A stretch of DNA of 64,000 nt from Phaeobacter italicus (GCF_001258055.1 NZ_CVRM01000032.1:124001-188000), one strand, 5' to 3'; positions 1-10,500 are shown, counted from the stretch's first letter. The notes: generated from the sequence alone by a model not told the origin. Program-made: numbers and translations.

Positions 1-1
1 C

Positions 2-685
2 GATGAACTGGATGATAGGCCCGATCTGAAGGAGGATGCAGCGCTGATCCGCGAACAGGCGGATCGCTGCCGCGATATCCTGCGAAGCATGGGCCGTGCC
101 GGAAAGGATGACTTGCACCTGCGGCAGGCCCCGTTGTCCACCGTCATAAATGAGGCTGCAGAGCCTCATATGTATCGCGGCAAAACCGTCCTATTCGAAG
201 AAGGTCCGGCAAAGGACGGCAATCCGCTGCATCCGACCATCCTGCGCCAACCCGAGATCATTCATGGGCTGCGCAATCTCGTGCAGAACGCGGTGGATTT
301 TGCCCGCAGCACGGTATGGATAGATGCGACATGGAACGACGATACCATCACCCTCATCATCAGCGATGACGGGCGCGGCTATCCCTCGCATCTTTTGGGC
401 CGCATCGGGGATCCGTTCGTGCGGCGACGGCGCAGCGACAGCGACCGCAAACAGCGCCCTGAATACGAAGGCATGGGCCTTGGTCTGTTCATTGCAAAGA
501 CCCTTCTGGAACGCAGCGGTGCCCAGCTGAGCTTTACCAACGGCACGGACCCCAACCAGAACATCATGCGCGACCCCGAACGCAGAGGCGCAGTTGTTAG
601 GGTGAAATGGCCACGGTCCAAGATTGATGCGATCACCGGCGAAAATGCCGTTCCCATCGGGGAAAATAAACGTATAGAAATTTAG
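2..685 (+). CDS. regB: RegB/PrrB-type redox sensor histidine kinase, C-terminal part (5' end outside window)
   Basis: The reading frame is open from base 2 to the TAG at 683-685, so the N-terminal membrane sensor and the phospho-accepting histidine lie upstream of the window. What remains is the end of the dimerisation helix (with DRCRDILRSMGRAGKDD, typical of RegB/PrrB) and an ATPase domain with N box HGLRNLVQNAVDFA, G1 box DDGRGYP and G2 box GMGLGLFIAKTLLERSGA. RegB of purple bacteria and roseobacters phosphorylates RegA to control photosynthesis, nitrogen and respiratory genes by redox state. That function is inferred from the family. The partner genes are not in view. Confidence 0.88.
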   Translation, partial: DELDDRPDLKEDAALIREQADRCRDILRSMGRAGKDDLHLRQAPLSTVINEAAEPHMYRGKTVLFEEGPAKDGNPLHPTILRQPEIIHGLRNLVQNAVDFARSTVWIDATWNDDTITLIISDDGRGYPSHLLGRIGDPFVRRRRSDSDRKQRPEYEGMGLGLFIAKTLLERSGAQLSFTNGTDPNQNIMRDPERRGAVVRVKWPRSKIDAITGENAVPIGENKRIEI

Positions 686-707
686 ATATTCACTTTTGGG
701 AAACCAA

Positions 708-723
708 TTAAACTTCATTTAAC
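708..723 (+). promoter_or_regulatory. Perfect CtrA-type binding site (TTAA-N7-TTAAC)
   Basis: TTAA at 708-711, seven bases, TTAA at 719-722 followed by C. This is the full consensus of the cell-cycle regulator CtrA. It lies 46 bases before the ATG of the PAS protein and just after regB, where a promoter would be expected. No ctrA gene is in the window. Confidence 0.6.
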
Positions 724-768
724 CATTATCGGGACAAACTGGCCAAGAGAGCGACACACGAGCGGGTT

Positions 769-2328
769 ATGAACATCATGCAGGAACTCCTTTCGATCGA
801 CTGGCTGGTACTGGCAACACTCTGTGCGGCGACCGCGGCTGCGGCTGTCTGGTGGCTGACACCCAATCCCAAACCCAAAGGGTTTGAACAGGATCTGCTG
901 CAAGGCGACGGACAATCCGACGCCGTCTTTCTGTTTGATGACACCACATTGATCGGCTGGTCCTCTGGCGCACGCCGCTTCATTGGCGAACAGGCCGAAA
1001 ATTTCAGCTGGGCCAACCTGCGCGACCAACTCGCACGCAGCTATCCCGGCCTTCCCCAGTCTCCCGGTTTCCTGAAGGATGTGGGGCCGCTGGTTCTGTC
1101 CGGCACGGCAAACGCAGAAAGCCGCGAAGCCCTGTGTGAATGGATCGACGGTGTGACGCGCGTCCAGCTGCGCAGCAGCAACACCCAAGAGCAGAACCAC
1201 TCTATCGATCAGGAACTGACCACGTTGCGCTCTGCGGTGCATCAGGCGCCCTACCCCGTCTGGCTGCAATCAGACGATGGTGCCGTTACCTGGTCAAACC
1301 TCGCCTATGACGATCTGAGCCAGAAGATCCGTGGCCGCAACGTCGATTTCTCGGAACCCCTGTTCACCGATCTTGATGATCCGATGGCAAGCGGCAAACC
1401 CGAGCGCATCTCTATTCCTCTGCCCGACAGCAAAAAGAAGCTCTGGTACAATATTTCGACCACGGAGACGGAATCCGGCTGGCTGTGTCACGCTGTTGAC
1501 GTGAATGCCGTGGTCGACGCCGAGATCGCGCAGCGCAACTTTGTTCAGACGCTGGCCAAGACATTCGCCCAGCTATCCATCGGTCTTGCGATCTTTGACC
1601 GCAATCGTCAGCTGGTGCTGTTCAACCCGGTTTTGATCGACCTGACCGCCCTGCCCGCGAATTTCCTCAGCTCGCGCCCGAACATGATGACCTTCTTTGA
1701 CCGCCTGCGCGATCAGCGCATGATGCCCGAGCCAAAGAACTATTCCAGCTGGCGCCATCAGATGGCCGACCTGCTGGAGGCCGCATCCGAAGGGCGCTAT
1801 CAGGAAACATGGTCGCTTCCTTCAGGGTCTGTCTATTCCGTGTCCGGCCGCCCCCACCCCGATGGTGCAATCGCCTTCCTTTTTGAAGACATCACCGCCG
1901 AAATCACCCTCACGCGTCAGTTCCGGTCCGAGCTGGAGATGGGTCAATCGATCATGGACCAGATGGACGACGCCATCGCCGTTTTCGCAAACGACGGCAG
2001 CATGACATTCTCGAACGCGGCCTATCACGAACTGTGGCAGATGGATCCCGACGCCAGCTTTGCCAAGGTCACCATCATGGACTCCAGCCGTGTCTGGCAG
2101 AACATGTGCGCAGCAACGCCGGCATGGGGTGAGATCCGTGACTTCGTTGCTGGTGGCGATGGACGCACCCCCTGGTGGGCCAATGTCCAGCTGCGCAACG
2201 GCACGCCGCTCGTCTGCAAGGTCAGCGCCATCCAGAACGGTGCAACCATGGTCAGCTTCCGTTCTCCCGAACCTGCGCCAGCGCCAGCCGATCAGCAACG
2301 CTTTGCCATCGCCAAACAGGACAAATAG
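769..2328 (+). CDS. Membrane-anchored multi-PAS protein without a kinase domain
   Basis: 519 residues. An N-terminal membrane segment (about residues 10-28, LVLATLCAATAAAAVWWL) is followed by at least three PAS-like repeats: VWLQSDDGAVTWSN near residue 165, LAIFDRNRQLVLFNP near 270, and IAVFANDGSMTFSN near 403. No H box, ATPase boxes, GGDEF, EAL or other output domain is visible and the protein ends soon after the last PAS. It is probably a sensor or scaffold that works through partner proteins. The gene sits between regB and the tsaE operon and has a CtrA-type site upstream. The start could be the ATG at 769 or at 778. The ligand and partner are unknown. Confidence 0.8.
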   Translation: MNIMQELLSIDWLVLATLCAATAAAAVWWLTPNPKPKGFEQDLLQGDGQSDAVFLFDDTTLIGWSSGARRFIGEQAENFSWANLRDQLARSYPGLPQSPGFLKDVGPLVLSGTANAESREALCEWIDGVTRVQLRSSNTQEQNHSIDQELTTLRSAVHQAPYPVWLQSDDGAVTWSNLAYDDLSQKIRGRNVDFSEPLFTDLDDPMASGKPERISIPLPDSKKKLWYNISTTETESGWLCHAVDVNAVVDAEIAQRNFVQTLAKTFAQLSIGLAIFDRNRQLVLFNPVLIDLTALPANFLSSRPNMMTFFDRLRDQRMMPEPKNYSSWRHQMADLLEAASEGRYQETWSLPSGSVYSVSGRPHPDGAIAFLFEDITAEITLTRQFRSELEMGQSIMDQMDDAIAVFANDGSMTFSNAAYHELWQMDPDASFAKVTIMDSSRVWQNMCAATPAWGEIRDFVAGGDGRTPWWANVQLRNGTPLVCKVSAIQNGATMVSFRSPEPAPAPADQQRFAIAKQDK

Positions 2329-2370
2329 GCTCTCTTCCGACGGGGATAACAGCCAATCCCCGCTTATTAA

Positions 2371-2395
2371 GGCCCGGCACTGCCGGGCCTTTTTT
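2371..2395 (+). terminator. Rho-independent terminator after the PAS gene
   Basis: GC-rich 9-bp stem GGCCCGGCA/TGCCGGGCC around one C, followed by six T. It separates the PAS gene from the tsaE operon. Confidence 0.85.
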
Positions 2396-2439
2396 CGTTC
2401 CAGCTTGCAGCGCCCGGCGCGGGGCGGCATTGTCGCATC

Positions 2440-2919
2440 ATGACAGCCCATTCCCTTCAGATCCCCCTTCCCTCACCTGATGTGACCGCCGCACTTGCAG
2501 CCGAAATCGGTCAGCACCTGACGGCTGGCGATTGCCTGCTTCTTGAGGGTGTGATCGGGGCCGGCAAAACCCATTTTGCCCGCAGCCTGATCCAATCACA
2601 GATGCCCGTGCCTGAGGATGTCCCCTCTCCTACGTTCACATTGATACAGACCTACGACCTGCCACAGGCCGAGCTGTGGCATGCCGACCTATATCGGTTG
2701 TCCTCTCTGGATGAGATCGAAGAGCTGGGCCTAACTTCTGCTTTGGAAACAGCGATTTGTCTCATCGAATGGCCCGACAAACTGGCCGAGCTGACACCGC
2801 CTTCAGCGCTCCATATTTCGCTTGAACTGGATCAGGACGCGCTGGAAGGCAGATTTGCGACTTTGCGGTGGACTGATCCCCGCTGGACCTCCCTGATGCA
2901 ACAAATTGCCAAGAGCTGA
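2440..2919 (+). CDS. tsaE: tRNA threonylcarbamoyladenosine biosynthesis ATPase TsaE
   Basis: 159 residues, the usual size. TsaE is the ATPase that drives the TsaBD complex making t6A at position 37 of ANN-decoding tRNAs. Walker A is GVIGAGKT (residues 37-44). The family motifs PSPTFTLIQTYD, HADLYRLSSLDEIEELG and IEWPDKL follow. It is the first gene of a compact run with amgK, murU, addB and addA. One base separates its stop from the amgK start, so the two are probably co-translated. Confidence 0.93.
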   Translation: MTAHSLQIPLPSPDVTAALAAEIGQHLTAGDCLLLEGVIGAGKTHFARSLIQSQMPVPEDVPSPTFTLIQTYDLPQAELWHADLYRLSSLDEIEELGLTSALETAICLIEWPDKLAELTPPSALHISLELDQDALEGRFATLRWTDPRWTSLMQQIAKS

Positions 2920-2920
2920 C

Positions 2921-3928
2921 ATGACTGATCGTGCCACACTCATCACCAATTTTCTGTCCGCCTCTCCCTGGCAAGATTGGCATCGTGCTCCACTCGCCGG
3001 TGATGCCTCTAATCGGCGCTATGAACGGCTGCGAAATGACCAGGGCAACAGTGTTGTCCTCATGGATGCCCCGCCGGACAAGGGTGAGGACGTCATTCCC
3101 TTTATCCAGATTGCCACCTACCTGCGCGCGCAAGGACTAAGCGCGCCTGAGATCCTGGCGGAAGACCGCGAAAACGGCTTTCTCATGATCGAGGATCTTG
3201 GCGATGATCTTTTTGCCCGCGTGATGGAGCGAGAGCCGGAGAAAGAAAGACCGCTTTACGAGGCTGCTACTGATGTTCTCGTCACGCTGCACAACGCACC
3301 GCTGCCCGAACTGGAGCCATTGGGTGCACGCCTGATGGCAGAATTGTCGAGCCTTGCATTTGCAAAATATCGGGACGTGATCCTGGAAGAACCCGCGCCG
3401 GAACTTTTGACCCGTTTCACAGATCAGTTCGAAGACATTCTGCGCAGTACCGTCAAAGGGGATACAGTGTTGGTTCAGCGAGACTATCACGCTGAAAATC
3501 TGCTTTGGCTGCCAGAACGCGAAGGCGTCGCGCGGGTGGGGCTTCTCGACTTTCAGGCCGCGCGCGCAGGGCATCGCGCCTATGATCTCGTCTCCATGTT
3601 GCAGGACGCGCGCCGCGATGTGCCTGCCGTTGTCGAGATGCAAATGATTGACCGCTACATCGCTGCGACAGGCGTTGACGACAGCAGCTTTCGCGCTGCC
3701 TATACCGTGCTTGGCGTTCAGCGGAACCTGCGAATTCTTGGCGTGTTCGCGCGCCTCGGCAGCGACTATGGCAAGCCACAATATGTCGATCTGATCCCCC
3801 GTGTCTGGGACCATTTCCGCCGGGGGCTCGACCATCCGGCGATGGCCCCGTTGGCGGATTTCCTGCTGCGGGAAATGCCAACCCCGACGCCAGACGTCCT
3901 AAGCCGCCTGCGTGGCCAAAGCACATGA
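2921..3928 (+). CDS. amgK: Aminoglycoside-phosphotransferase-fold sugar kinase, AmgK-like
   Basis: 335 residues from the ATG at 2921. An in-frame TTG at 2906 exists, but the ATG directly after the tsaE stop fits better. The fold is that of the APH kinases: a catalytic loop VQRDYHAENLLWL (D188, N193) and a metal-binding DFQ at 210-212. AmgK phosphorylates MurNAc/GlcNAc at the anomeric position in the cell-wall recycling route that bypasses de novo UDP-MurNAc synthesis. Its partner MurU follows with a 4-base overlap, which supports the assignment. Substrate range is inferred from the family and the neighbour. Confidence 0.82.
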   Translation: MTDRATLITNFLSASPWQDWHRAPLAGDASNRRYERLRNDQGNSVVLMDAPPDKGEDVIPFIQIATYLRAQGLSAPEILAEDRENGFLMIEDLGDDLFARVMEREPEKERPLYEAATDVLVTLHNAPLPELEPLGARLMAELSSLAFAKYRDVILEEPAPELLTRFTDQFEDILRSTVKGDTVLVQRDYHAENLLWLPEREGVARVGLLDFQAARAGHRAYDLVSMLQDARRDVPAVVEMQMIDRYIAATGVDDSSFRAAYTVLGVQRNLRILGVFARLGSDYGKPQYVDLIPRVWDHFRRGLDHPAMAPLADFLLREMPTPTPDVLSRLRGQST

Positions 3929-4611
3929 CAAATCCATCTGTCATGATCTTTGCCGCCGGGTTTGGCACGCGGATGCGCCACCTGACAGCAGACCGCCCAA
4001 AGCCGATGATCCCTGTGGCTGGCGTGCCGCTGATCGATCATGCTCTGGATCTGGCGCGCGCTGTCTCGCCGCAAACCATCGTCATCAACACGCACTACAA
4101 GGCAGAGGTTCTGCATCAGCATCTTGGCGGTCAGGACGTCGCAATCAGCCACGAACACCCCGACATTCTCGACACCGGCGGTGGTATGCGCAACGCCCTC
4201 CCGATGTTGGGACGTGACCCCGTTTTCACGGTCAACCCAGACGTCATCTGGAAGGGACCAAATCCGCTGACACTGCTGACACAGAACTGGGATCCAGACC
4301 GGATGGATGCGCTTTTGGCCTGCGTTCCGCTTTCTCGAACTGTCGGACGGAAAGGCAACGGCGACTTTCACACAGATGCCGAGGGCCGGGTTGGGCGAGG
4401 GGGCGAACTTGTCTATGGCGGTGTTCAGATCCTGCGGACAGACGGGTTGCACGATATTGAGGATGCGGCGTTTTCCCTGAACCTCCTGTGGGACAAGATG
4501 GCTGCAAAAAACAGGCTCTACGCCATGGAATACCCTGGGTTCTGGTGTGATGTCGGCACACCAGAAGGGATCGCACAGGCAGAGGAGCTGATGGCCCAAG
4601 ATGCAATTTGA
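3925..4611 (+). CDS. murU: Nucleotidyltransferase, MurU-like (MurNAc-1-P uridylyltransferase)
   Basis: 228 residues, matching small sugar-1-phosphate nucleotidyltransferases. The N-terminus carries the signature AAGFGTRM (10-17) followed by RPKPMIPVAG. A VNPDVIW motif gives a likely metal-binding aspartate. With AmgK it would convert MurNAc to UDP-MurNAc. Its ATG overlaps the amgK stop (ATGA) and its end overlaps addB by 11 bases. Other nucleotidyltransferases of this fold exist, so the sugar specificity rests mainly on the amgK pairing. Confidence 0.82.
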   Translation: MTNPSVMIFAAGFGTRMRHLTADRPKPMIPVAGVPLIDHALDLARAVSPQTIVINTHYKAEVLHQHLGGQDVAISHEHPDILDTGGGMRNALPMLGRDPVFTVNPDVIWKGPNPLTLLTQNWDPDRMDALLACVPLSRTVGRKGNGDFHTDAEGRVGRGGELVYGGVQILRTDGLHDIEDAAFSLNLLWDKMAAKNRLYAMEYPGFWCDVGTPEGIAQAEELMAQDAI

Positions 4612-7534
4612 GCCGCAGGACACACCGCGTCTGTTTTCCGTTCCCTGCGGTGTCGATTTTCCCCGCGCGCTTGTTCAGGGAATGATCGAGCGCGCATCCG
4701 GACAGCCCCCCGAAGCGCTGGCGAAAGCCGAGCTGATCGTGAACACCTCCCGCATGGCACGTCGCGTGCGGGATCTGTTTGATCGCGGGCCTTCGGTATT
4801 GCTGCCAAAGATTTCGCTGCTCACCGATCTCGATTTGCGCGCCACTCTGCGGGGCCTGCCACCTGCATTGCCGCCGCTGCGGCGCCGGCTGGAATTGTCA
4901 CAACTGGTTGCCAAGCTGCTAGAAGCGCAACCTGATCTGGCGGCTCGATCATCGCTATACGATCTGTCTGACAGCCTTGCAGCGCTGTTTGACGAGATGC
5001 AGGGCGAGGGGGTCAGCACAGACACCATTCGCGCGCTTGATGTTTCGGACATGTCTGGACATTGGGCGCGCGCGCAGCAGTTCATCGCCATTGCAGATGA
5101 CTTTGCCACCACCCACGAAAACGCGATGGACCCGCAGGAACGCCAGCGGCAGGCCGTTCTGGACCTGATCGCGGAATGGGACGAAACACCACCGCAACAT
5201 CCGATCATCCTTGCTGGTTCGACCGGATCCAGGGGCACGACGCTGTTGCTGATGGAGGCGATCGCCAAACTACCCCAGGGGGCCGTGGTGTTGCCCGGAT
5301 TCGACGAGGATCAGCCCGATCATGTCTGGCAAACCCTAAGCGATGCGCTGAGTTCAGAGGACCATCCGCAGTATCGGTTTTTCAAACTGATGCAGGATCT
5401 TGAAATGGGGCCGCGTGACGTTCGACGCTGGACAGACGCCAACCCCGCTTCGACGCCACGCAATCGTCTGGTTTCGCTGGCGTTGCGCCCAGCGCCGGTA
5501 ACCGATGCCTGGATGCGCGAGGGCCCACAGCTGCGCGATATCGACAGTGCCACTTCCGAAATCACGCTGGTTGAGGCACCGGGGCCGCGTGCCGAGGCGC
5601 TCGCGATTGCGTTGCGGCTGCGTCAGGCGGCAGAGGATGGACAGACTGCCGCCCTTATCACACCAGATCGGATGCTGACCCGGCAGGTGTCTGCGGCGCT
5701 GGATCGCTGGGACATCCTTCCTGACGATTCCGCGGGTCAGCCGCTGCAGCTTTCCCCGCCCGGCCGTTTCCTTCGCCATGTGGCAGAACTTTTCTGCAAA
5801 CCTCTTCAGACTGACGCTTTGCTGACGTTGCTCAAACATCCGCTATGCCACGACGGGGCAGGGCGGGGCGATCATCTGCGCCACACCCGCGATCTGGAAC
5901 TGCGCCTGCGCCGCTATGGTCCTCCATTTCCCGACCACGACAGCTTTGCGGCCTTTGCCGTGGGTCGGGATCTTATGCCCGGTTGGACCGACTGGCTGGC
6001 CAGCTGTTTTGCCGACAAAACCACTCAGGGCGAACGTCATCTGAGTGAATGGGTCAGCCAGTTGCGTGACCTGGCAGAGACCATCAGCAAGGGCAGCCAG
6101 CCCGCCGAAGCAGGCGGGCTTTGGGACAAGAAGGCTGGTCGCGAGGCATTGAAAGTCATCGAAAACCTGCAGGCAGAGGCGCCGTATGGTGGCGCCATGA
6201 CAGCCCGCGATTTCGCTGACCTCCTGCGGGCTTTGCTGTCTCAGGGAGAGGTCAGGGACCGGGATGCTCCCTACGGCTCCATCCTGATCTGGGGGACGCT
6301 TGAAGCGCGTGTTCAAGGGGCCGACCTGGTTATCCTTGGCGGTCTGAACGAAGGCACCTGGCCCGAAGCCGCCGCCCCTGATCCGTGGCTGAACCGTCAG
6401 CTGCGCCACAAGGCAGGACTTCTGCTGCCAGAGCGACGGATCGGATTGTCAGCGCATGACTTCCAACAGGCGATTGCCGCGCCAGAGGTCTGGCTGACAC
6501 GGGCAGAACGCACAGATGAGGCAGACACTGTTCCGTCCCGTTGGCTGAACCGGATGACAAACCTTTTGTCTGGTCTGCCGGATCAGGGCGGGCCAGGCGC
6601 CTTGTCTGCAATGAAAGCGCGGGGTCAGATGTGGCTTGGCCGCGCCGAAGCCCTGGAGGCCCCAAAGCCGCTCGCCCCAGCCCAGCGCCCTGCGCCGCGG
6701 CCACCGATTGCGGCGAGACCCAAACGGTTGACGATTACCGAGATCCCTAGGTTGATCCGGGATCCATACGCAATTTACGCCAAACATGTGCTGCGCCTGC
6801 GTCCTCTGGACCCGCTGGTTCAGGAACCCGACGCCCTGTTGCGCGGCATCGTGTTGCACAAGATCCTCGAAGATTTTGTCAAAGGCACGTTAGAAGATCC
6901 CAAAACCCTGACGGTGGACCATTTCCTGACCTGCGCAGCCGAACAACTGGAGGCACAAGTGCCTTGGCCCGTCGCACGCGCCCTGTGGCAGGCCCGGCTT
7001 GAACGCATCGCAGAGGATTTCATTGCCGGCGAACGCAACCGCCAGGCCCGCGCGCGCCCATCTGGATTTGAAGTATCCGGTAAGGTGCGTGTCACACCGC
7101 ATGATTTCGAAATTGCGGGTACGGCAGACCGGATCGACGTCGACGAACGGGGCGGGTTGCATCTGTTTGACTATAAAACCGGCGACCCGCCGTCTGAAAA
7201 CCAACAAAAGGCCTTTGAGAAACAGCTGCTGATCGAAGCCGCCATGGCCGAACACGGTGCCTTTGAAACCTATGGAGAGGGCAGGGTGGAGCGTGCGCTT
7301 TTTCTCGGGCTCAAGGCCCCGCTGAAAGAGGTTCCCGCCCCCCTGCAGGACGAACCACCGGCAAAGGTTTGGGAAGAGTTGAGCAAACTGATCGGCGCCT
7401 ATTTTGAACCTGAGCAAGGCTATAGCAGTCGCCGCATGGTGTTTCAGGATTCTCAAATTGGTGACTACGACCACCTTGCCCGCTACGGCGAATGGGATCG
7501 CAGCGCCCCAGCAAACCCGGAGACACTGACATGA
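4601..7534 (+). CDS. addB: Double-strand break repair protein AddB (alphaproteobacterial type)
   Basis: 977 residues. AddB is the subunit of the AddAB helicase-nuclease that recognises recombination hotspots and resects the 5' strand. In alphaproteobacteria AddAB replaces RecBCD. The C-terminus has a PD-(D/E)XK nuclease core: a conserved histidine in GIVLHKILEDFVKG (about 750) and the catalytic GTADRIDVD...DYKTG stretch (about 840-860). The N-terminus is an inactivated helicase-like region. It overlaps addA by an ATGA junction. Confidence 0.93.
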   Translation: MQFEPQDTPRLFSVPCGVDFPRALVQGMIERASGQPPEALAKAELIVNTSRMARRVRDLFDRGPSVLLPKISLLTDLDLRATLRGLPPALPPLRRRLELSQLVAKLLEAQPDLAARSSLYDLSDSLAALFDEMQGEGVSTDTIRALDVSDMSGHWARAQQFIAIADDFATTHENAMDPQERQRQAVLDLIAEWDETPPQHPIILAGSTGSRGTTLLLMEAIAKLPQGAVVLPGFDEDQPDHVWQTLSDALSSEDHPQYRFFKLMQDLEMGPRDVRRWTDANPASTPRNRLVSLALRPAPVTDAWMREGPQLRDIDSATSEITLVEAPGPRAEALAIALRLRQAAEDGQTAALITPDRMLTRQVSAALDRWDILPDDSAGQPLQLSPPGRFLRHVAELFCKPLQTDALLTLLKHPLCHDGAGRGDHLRHTRDLELRLRRYGPPFPDHDSFAAFAVGRDLMPGWTDWLASCFADKTTQGERHLSEWVSQLRDLAETISKGSQPAEAGGLWDKKAGREALKVIENLQAEAPYGGAMTARDFADLLRALLSQGEVRDRDAPYGSILIWGTLEARVQGADLVILGGLNEGTWPEAAAPDPWLNRQLRHKAGLLLPERRIGLSAHDFQQAIAAPEVWLTRAERTDEADTVPSRWLNRMTNLLSGLPDQGGPGALSAMKARGQMWLGRAEALEAPKPLAPAQRPAPRPPIAARPKRLTITEIPRLIRDPYAIYAKHVLRLRPLDPLVQEPDALLRGIVLHKILEDFVKGTLEDPKTLTVDHFLTCAAEQLEAQVPWPVARALWQARLERIAEDFIAGERNRQARARPSGFEVSGKVRVTPHDFEIAGTADRIDVDERGGLHLFDYKTGDPPSENQQKAFEKQLLIEAAMAEHGAFETYGEGRVERALFLGLKAPLKEVPAPLQDEPPAKVWEELSKLIGAYFEPEQGYSSRRMVFQDSQIGDYDHLARYGEWDRSAPANPETLT

Positions 7535-10500
7535 CCGCCCGCGATGCCGCATCAGAGGCGCAGTTTCGCGCTGCGCGTCCGGATGCCTCTACCTGGCTGG
7601 CTGCGAATGCCGGTTCCGGCAAGACAAAGGTACTGACCGACCGGGTGGCCCGGTTGCTGCTGCGAGGGGTTCAGCCACAGCACATCCTGTGCCTTACCTA
7701 TACCAAGGCCGCAGCAAGCGAGATGCAGAACCGCCTGTTCAAACGGCTGGGTGAATGGGCGATGCTGGGCGATGACGCGCTCACTTCTGCGCTGACAGAA
7801 CTGGGCGAGGGGGCGATCATTTCACCCGAAGGCATGGCGCAGGCCCGCACTCTGTTTGCCCGCGCGATCGAAACCCCCGGTGGTCTGAAAATTCAAACCA
7901 TCCATTCATTTTGCGCCTCCCTGCTGCGCCGTTTCCCGCTTGAGGCAGGGGTCAGTCCGCAGTTTTCAGAGATGGAAGACCGGGCCGCGATGCTGTTGCG
8001 GGCGGAAATAGTCGAGGACTTCGCCCAGGGTGATGACCGATATGCCGAAGAAGCAAAACTGATCGCACAGCTGGCGCGGGTCGTGACAGACAGCGACTTT
8101 GATACGCTGACAGCCGCGATCTGCCAGCGCCGGGCCGACTTTGAGACGCCGCTGGATCGTAGCGGCCTTTTGCGGTTGTTTGGTCTACCCGCCGATTTCG
8201 ACCGCACCGCACTGGAACAGTTGGTCTTTCTCGGAGGAGAGGCAGATCTGCTGGCCCGCACCCGCGCGATGCTGCTGCAGGGGGGCGCGAATGACGGCAA
8301 GGCGGCAGAGAAGCTGTCCCAGATCAAAGAGCCTACTCTTGCAGATTTGCCGGTTCTGGAATCGGTCTTTCTGACAGGCGCAAGCGCCAAGGAACCGTTC
8401 ACCGCAAAGATCAACGGCTTTCCAACCAAAAAGCTGCGCGAAGCCAATGTGGAGCTGATGGACCAGCTTGAGCCTTTGATGCGGCGGGTCGAAGCGGCCC
8501 GCGCCCTGCGCTTGGCTCTCGTTGCCGTAGAAAAGTCGGAGATCCTGCACCGGTTCGCTGCGGCATTCCTTCCGGAATATGAGCGGCGCAAGCAACTTCG
8601 CGGATGGCTGGATTTCGACGATCTGATCCTGAAGGCGCGGCAGCTTCTGAATGATCCGGCCGTTGCCGCCTGGGTGCTGTATCGTCTGGATGGTGGGATC
8701 GACCATATTCTGGTGGACGAGGCGCAGGACACCAGCCCGGTCCAATGGGACGTGGTTGAAAAACTTGCGCAGGAATTCACCGCCGGCGAGGGCGCGCGAT
8801 CAGAGGTCGAGCGCACCATTTTCGTGGTGGGTGACAAGAAACAGTCAATCTATTCCTTTCAGGGCGCGGATCCCGACGCCTTTGATCGGATGCAGGCCGA
8901 ATTCTCCACCCGTCTCGACGAAACAGGTGCAGGTCTGCAAAATGCCGCGCTTGAGTTTTCGTTCCGCTCTTCTGCCGCGGTCCTTCGTCTGGTCGACCTG
9001 GTTTTCAAGGACAGCGAAGCGGCAGGTTTTCACAAGGATGCCCTACACCGCGCATTCAAGGCAGAACTGCCAGGCCGCGTCGATCTTTGGCCAGTGGTTG
9101 AGAAAGTCGACACCGAGGAGGAACGCGACTGGACAGATCCTGTCGACCGCCCTGGTGCACGTCACCATACCGTCATTCTCGCGGAACGTATCGCCGCATC
9201 GATCAAGGACATGATCGATACCAAGGTCACAATCCCCGAAGATGGCCCAGAGCGGGGTAGCTTTCGCAGGCGTCCGGTTCAACCGGGGGATTTTCTCATC
9301 CTTGTGCAACGCCGGTCAGAGCTGTTTTCGGAGATCATTCGCGCCTGCAAGGCTGCGCGCCTGCCGATCGCCGGCGCCGACCGTCTGAAGGTTGGGGCAG
9401 AGCTCGCGGTCAAGGATTTGGCGGCGGTTCTGTCCTTTCTTTCTACACCAGAAGATTCCCTGTCGCTGGCTGCCGCGCTCAAATCGCCGCTGTTTGGCTG
9501 GACCGAACAGATGCTGTTCGATCTCGCCCACCGCCGAGACGGGGGCAGTCATTTGTGGAAAGCCCTGCGAGACCGCGCAGATGAATTCCCCGACACGATG
9601 GCAATTCTGGATGATCTGCGCGGTCAGACCGATTTCCTGCGGCCCTATGATCTCATCGAGCGCATCCTGACCCGTCATGGCGGTCGCCAGCGCCTGCTCG
9701 GTCGTTTGGGACCAGAAGCCGAGGATGGCATCAACGCCCTGCTCAGCCAGGCCCTCGCCTACGAGCGCAGTGATATCCCGAGCCTCACAGGGTTTCTGGT
9801 CTGGATGCAGACCGATGATCTGGAAATCAAACGGCAGATGGGGGCGGCGGGCAATATGATCCGCGTGATGTCGGTTCATGGATCGAAAGGACTGGAAGCG
9901 CCCATTGTGATCCTGCCCGACACCGCGAAACGGCGTCCTCCCCGAGATGAGGAAATCATGCGGGCCGAGGGCGGGCCTGTTTGGAAACTGCCCAGCGCAC
10001 AGATGCCGCAAGTGATGCAAGCCGCTCGCGATCATGCCCAGGACAAACAGCGCAACGAGCGGTTGCGGCTGCTGTATGTGGCTCTGACACGGGCGGAAAA
10101 ATGGCTGATCGTTGCATCTGCCGGCGAGCTGTCCAAAGATGGTGACAGTTGGTATCAGATGGTCGAGCGAGCCCTGCAAGAGGCAGGCGCTCAGGAGTAC
10201 GACACCGGCCATGGCACCGGCCTGCGTTTGCAGCATGGTGATTGGGATGGGTTGCCATTTCATAGCGAGCCACCGGTCGAAGTCGTTACACCGGAATTGC
10301 CCGATGTCTTTTTGAAACAGCCTCCGGCCTACGTGGCACCGGTTGCGACCCTCAGCCCATCTGATCTTGGTGGAGCCAAGGCGCTCCCTGGGGATCTGGG
10401 TCAGGATGAGGAGGCCGCAAAAGCCCGCGGAACACGGCTGCACCTGTTGCTCGAACACCTGCCCCAAATCGCAGACCGCACAACCTGGCCAGAGATCGCG

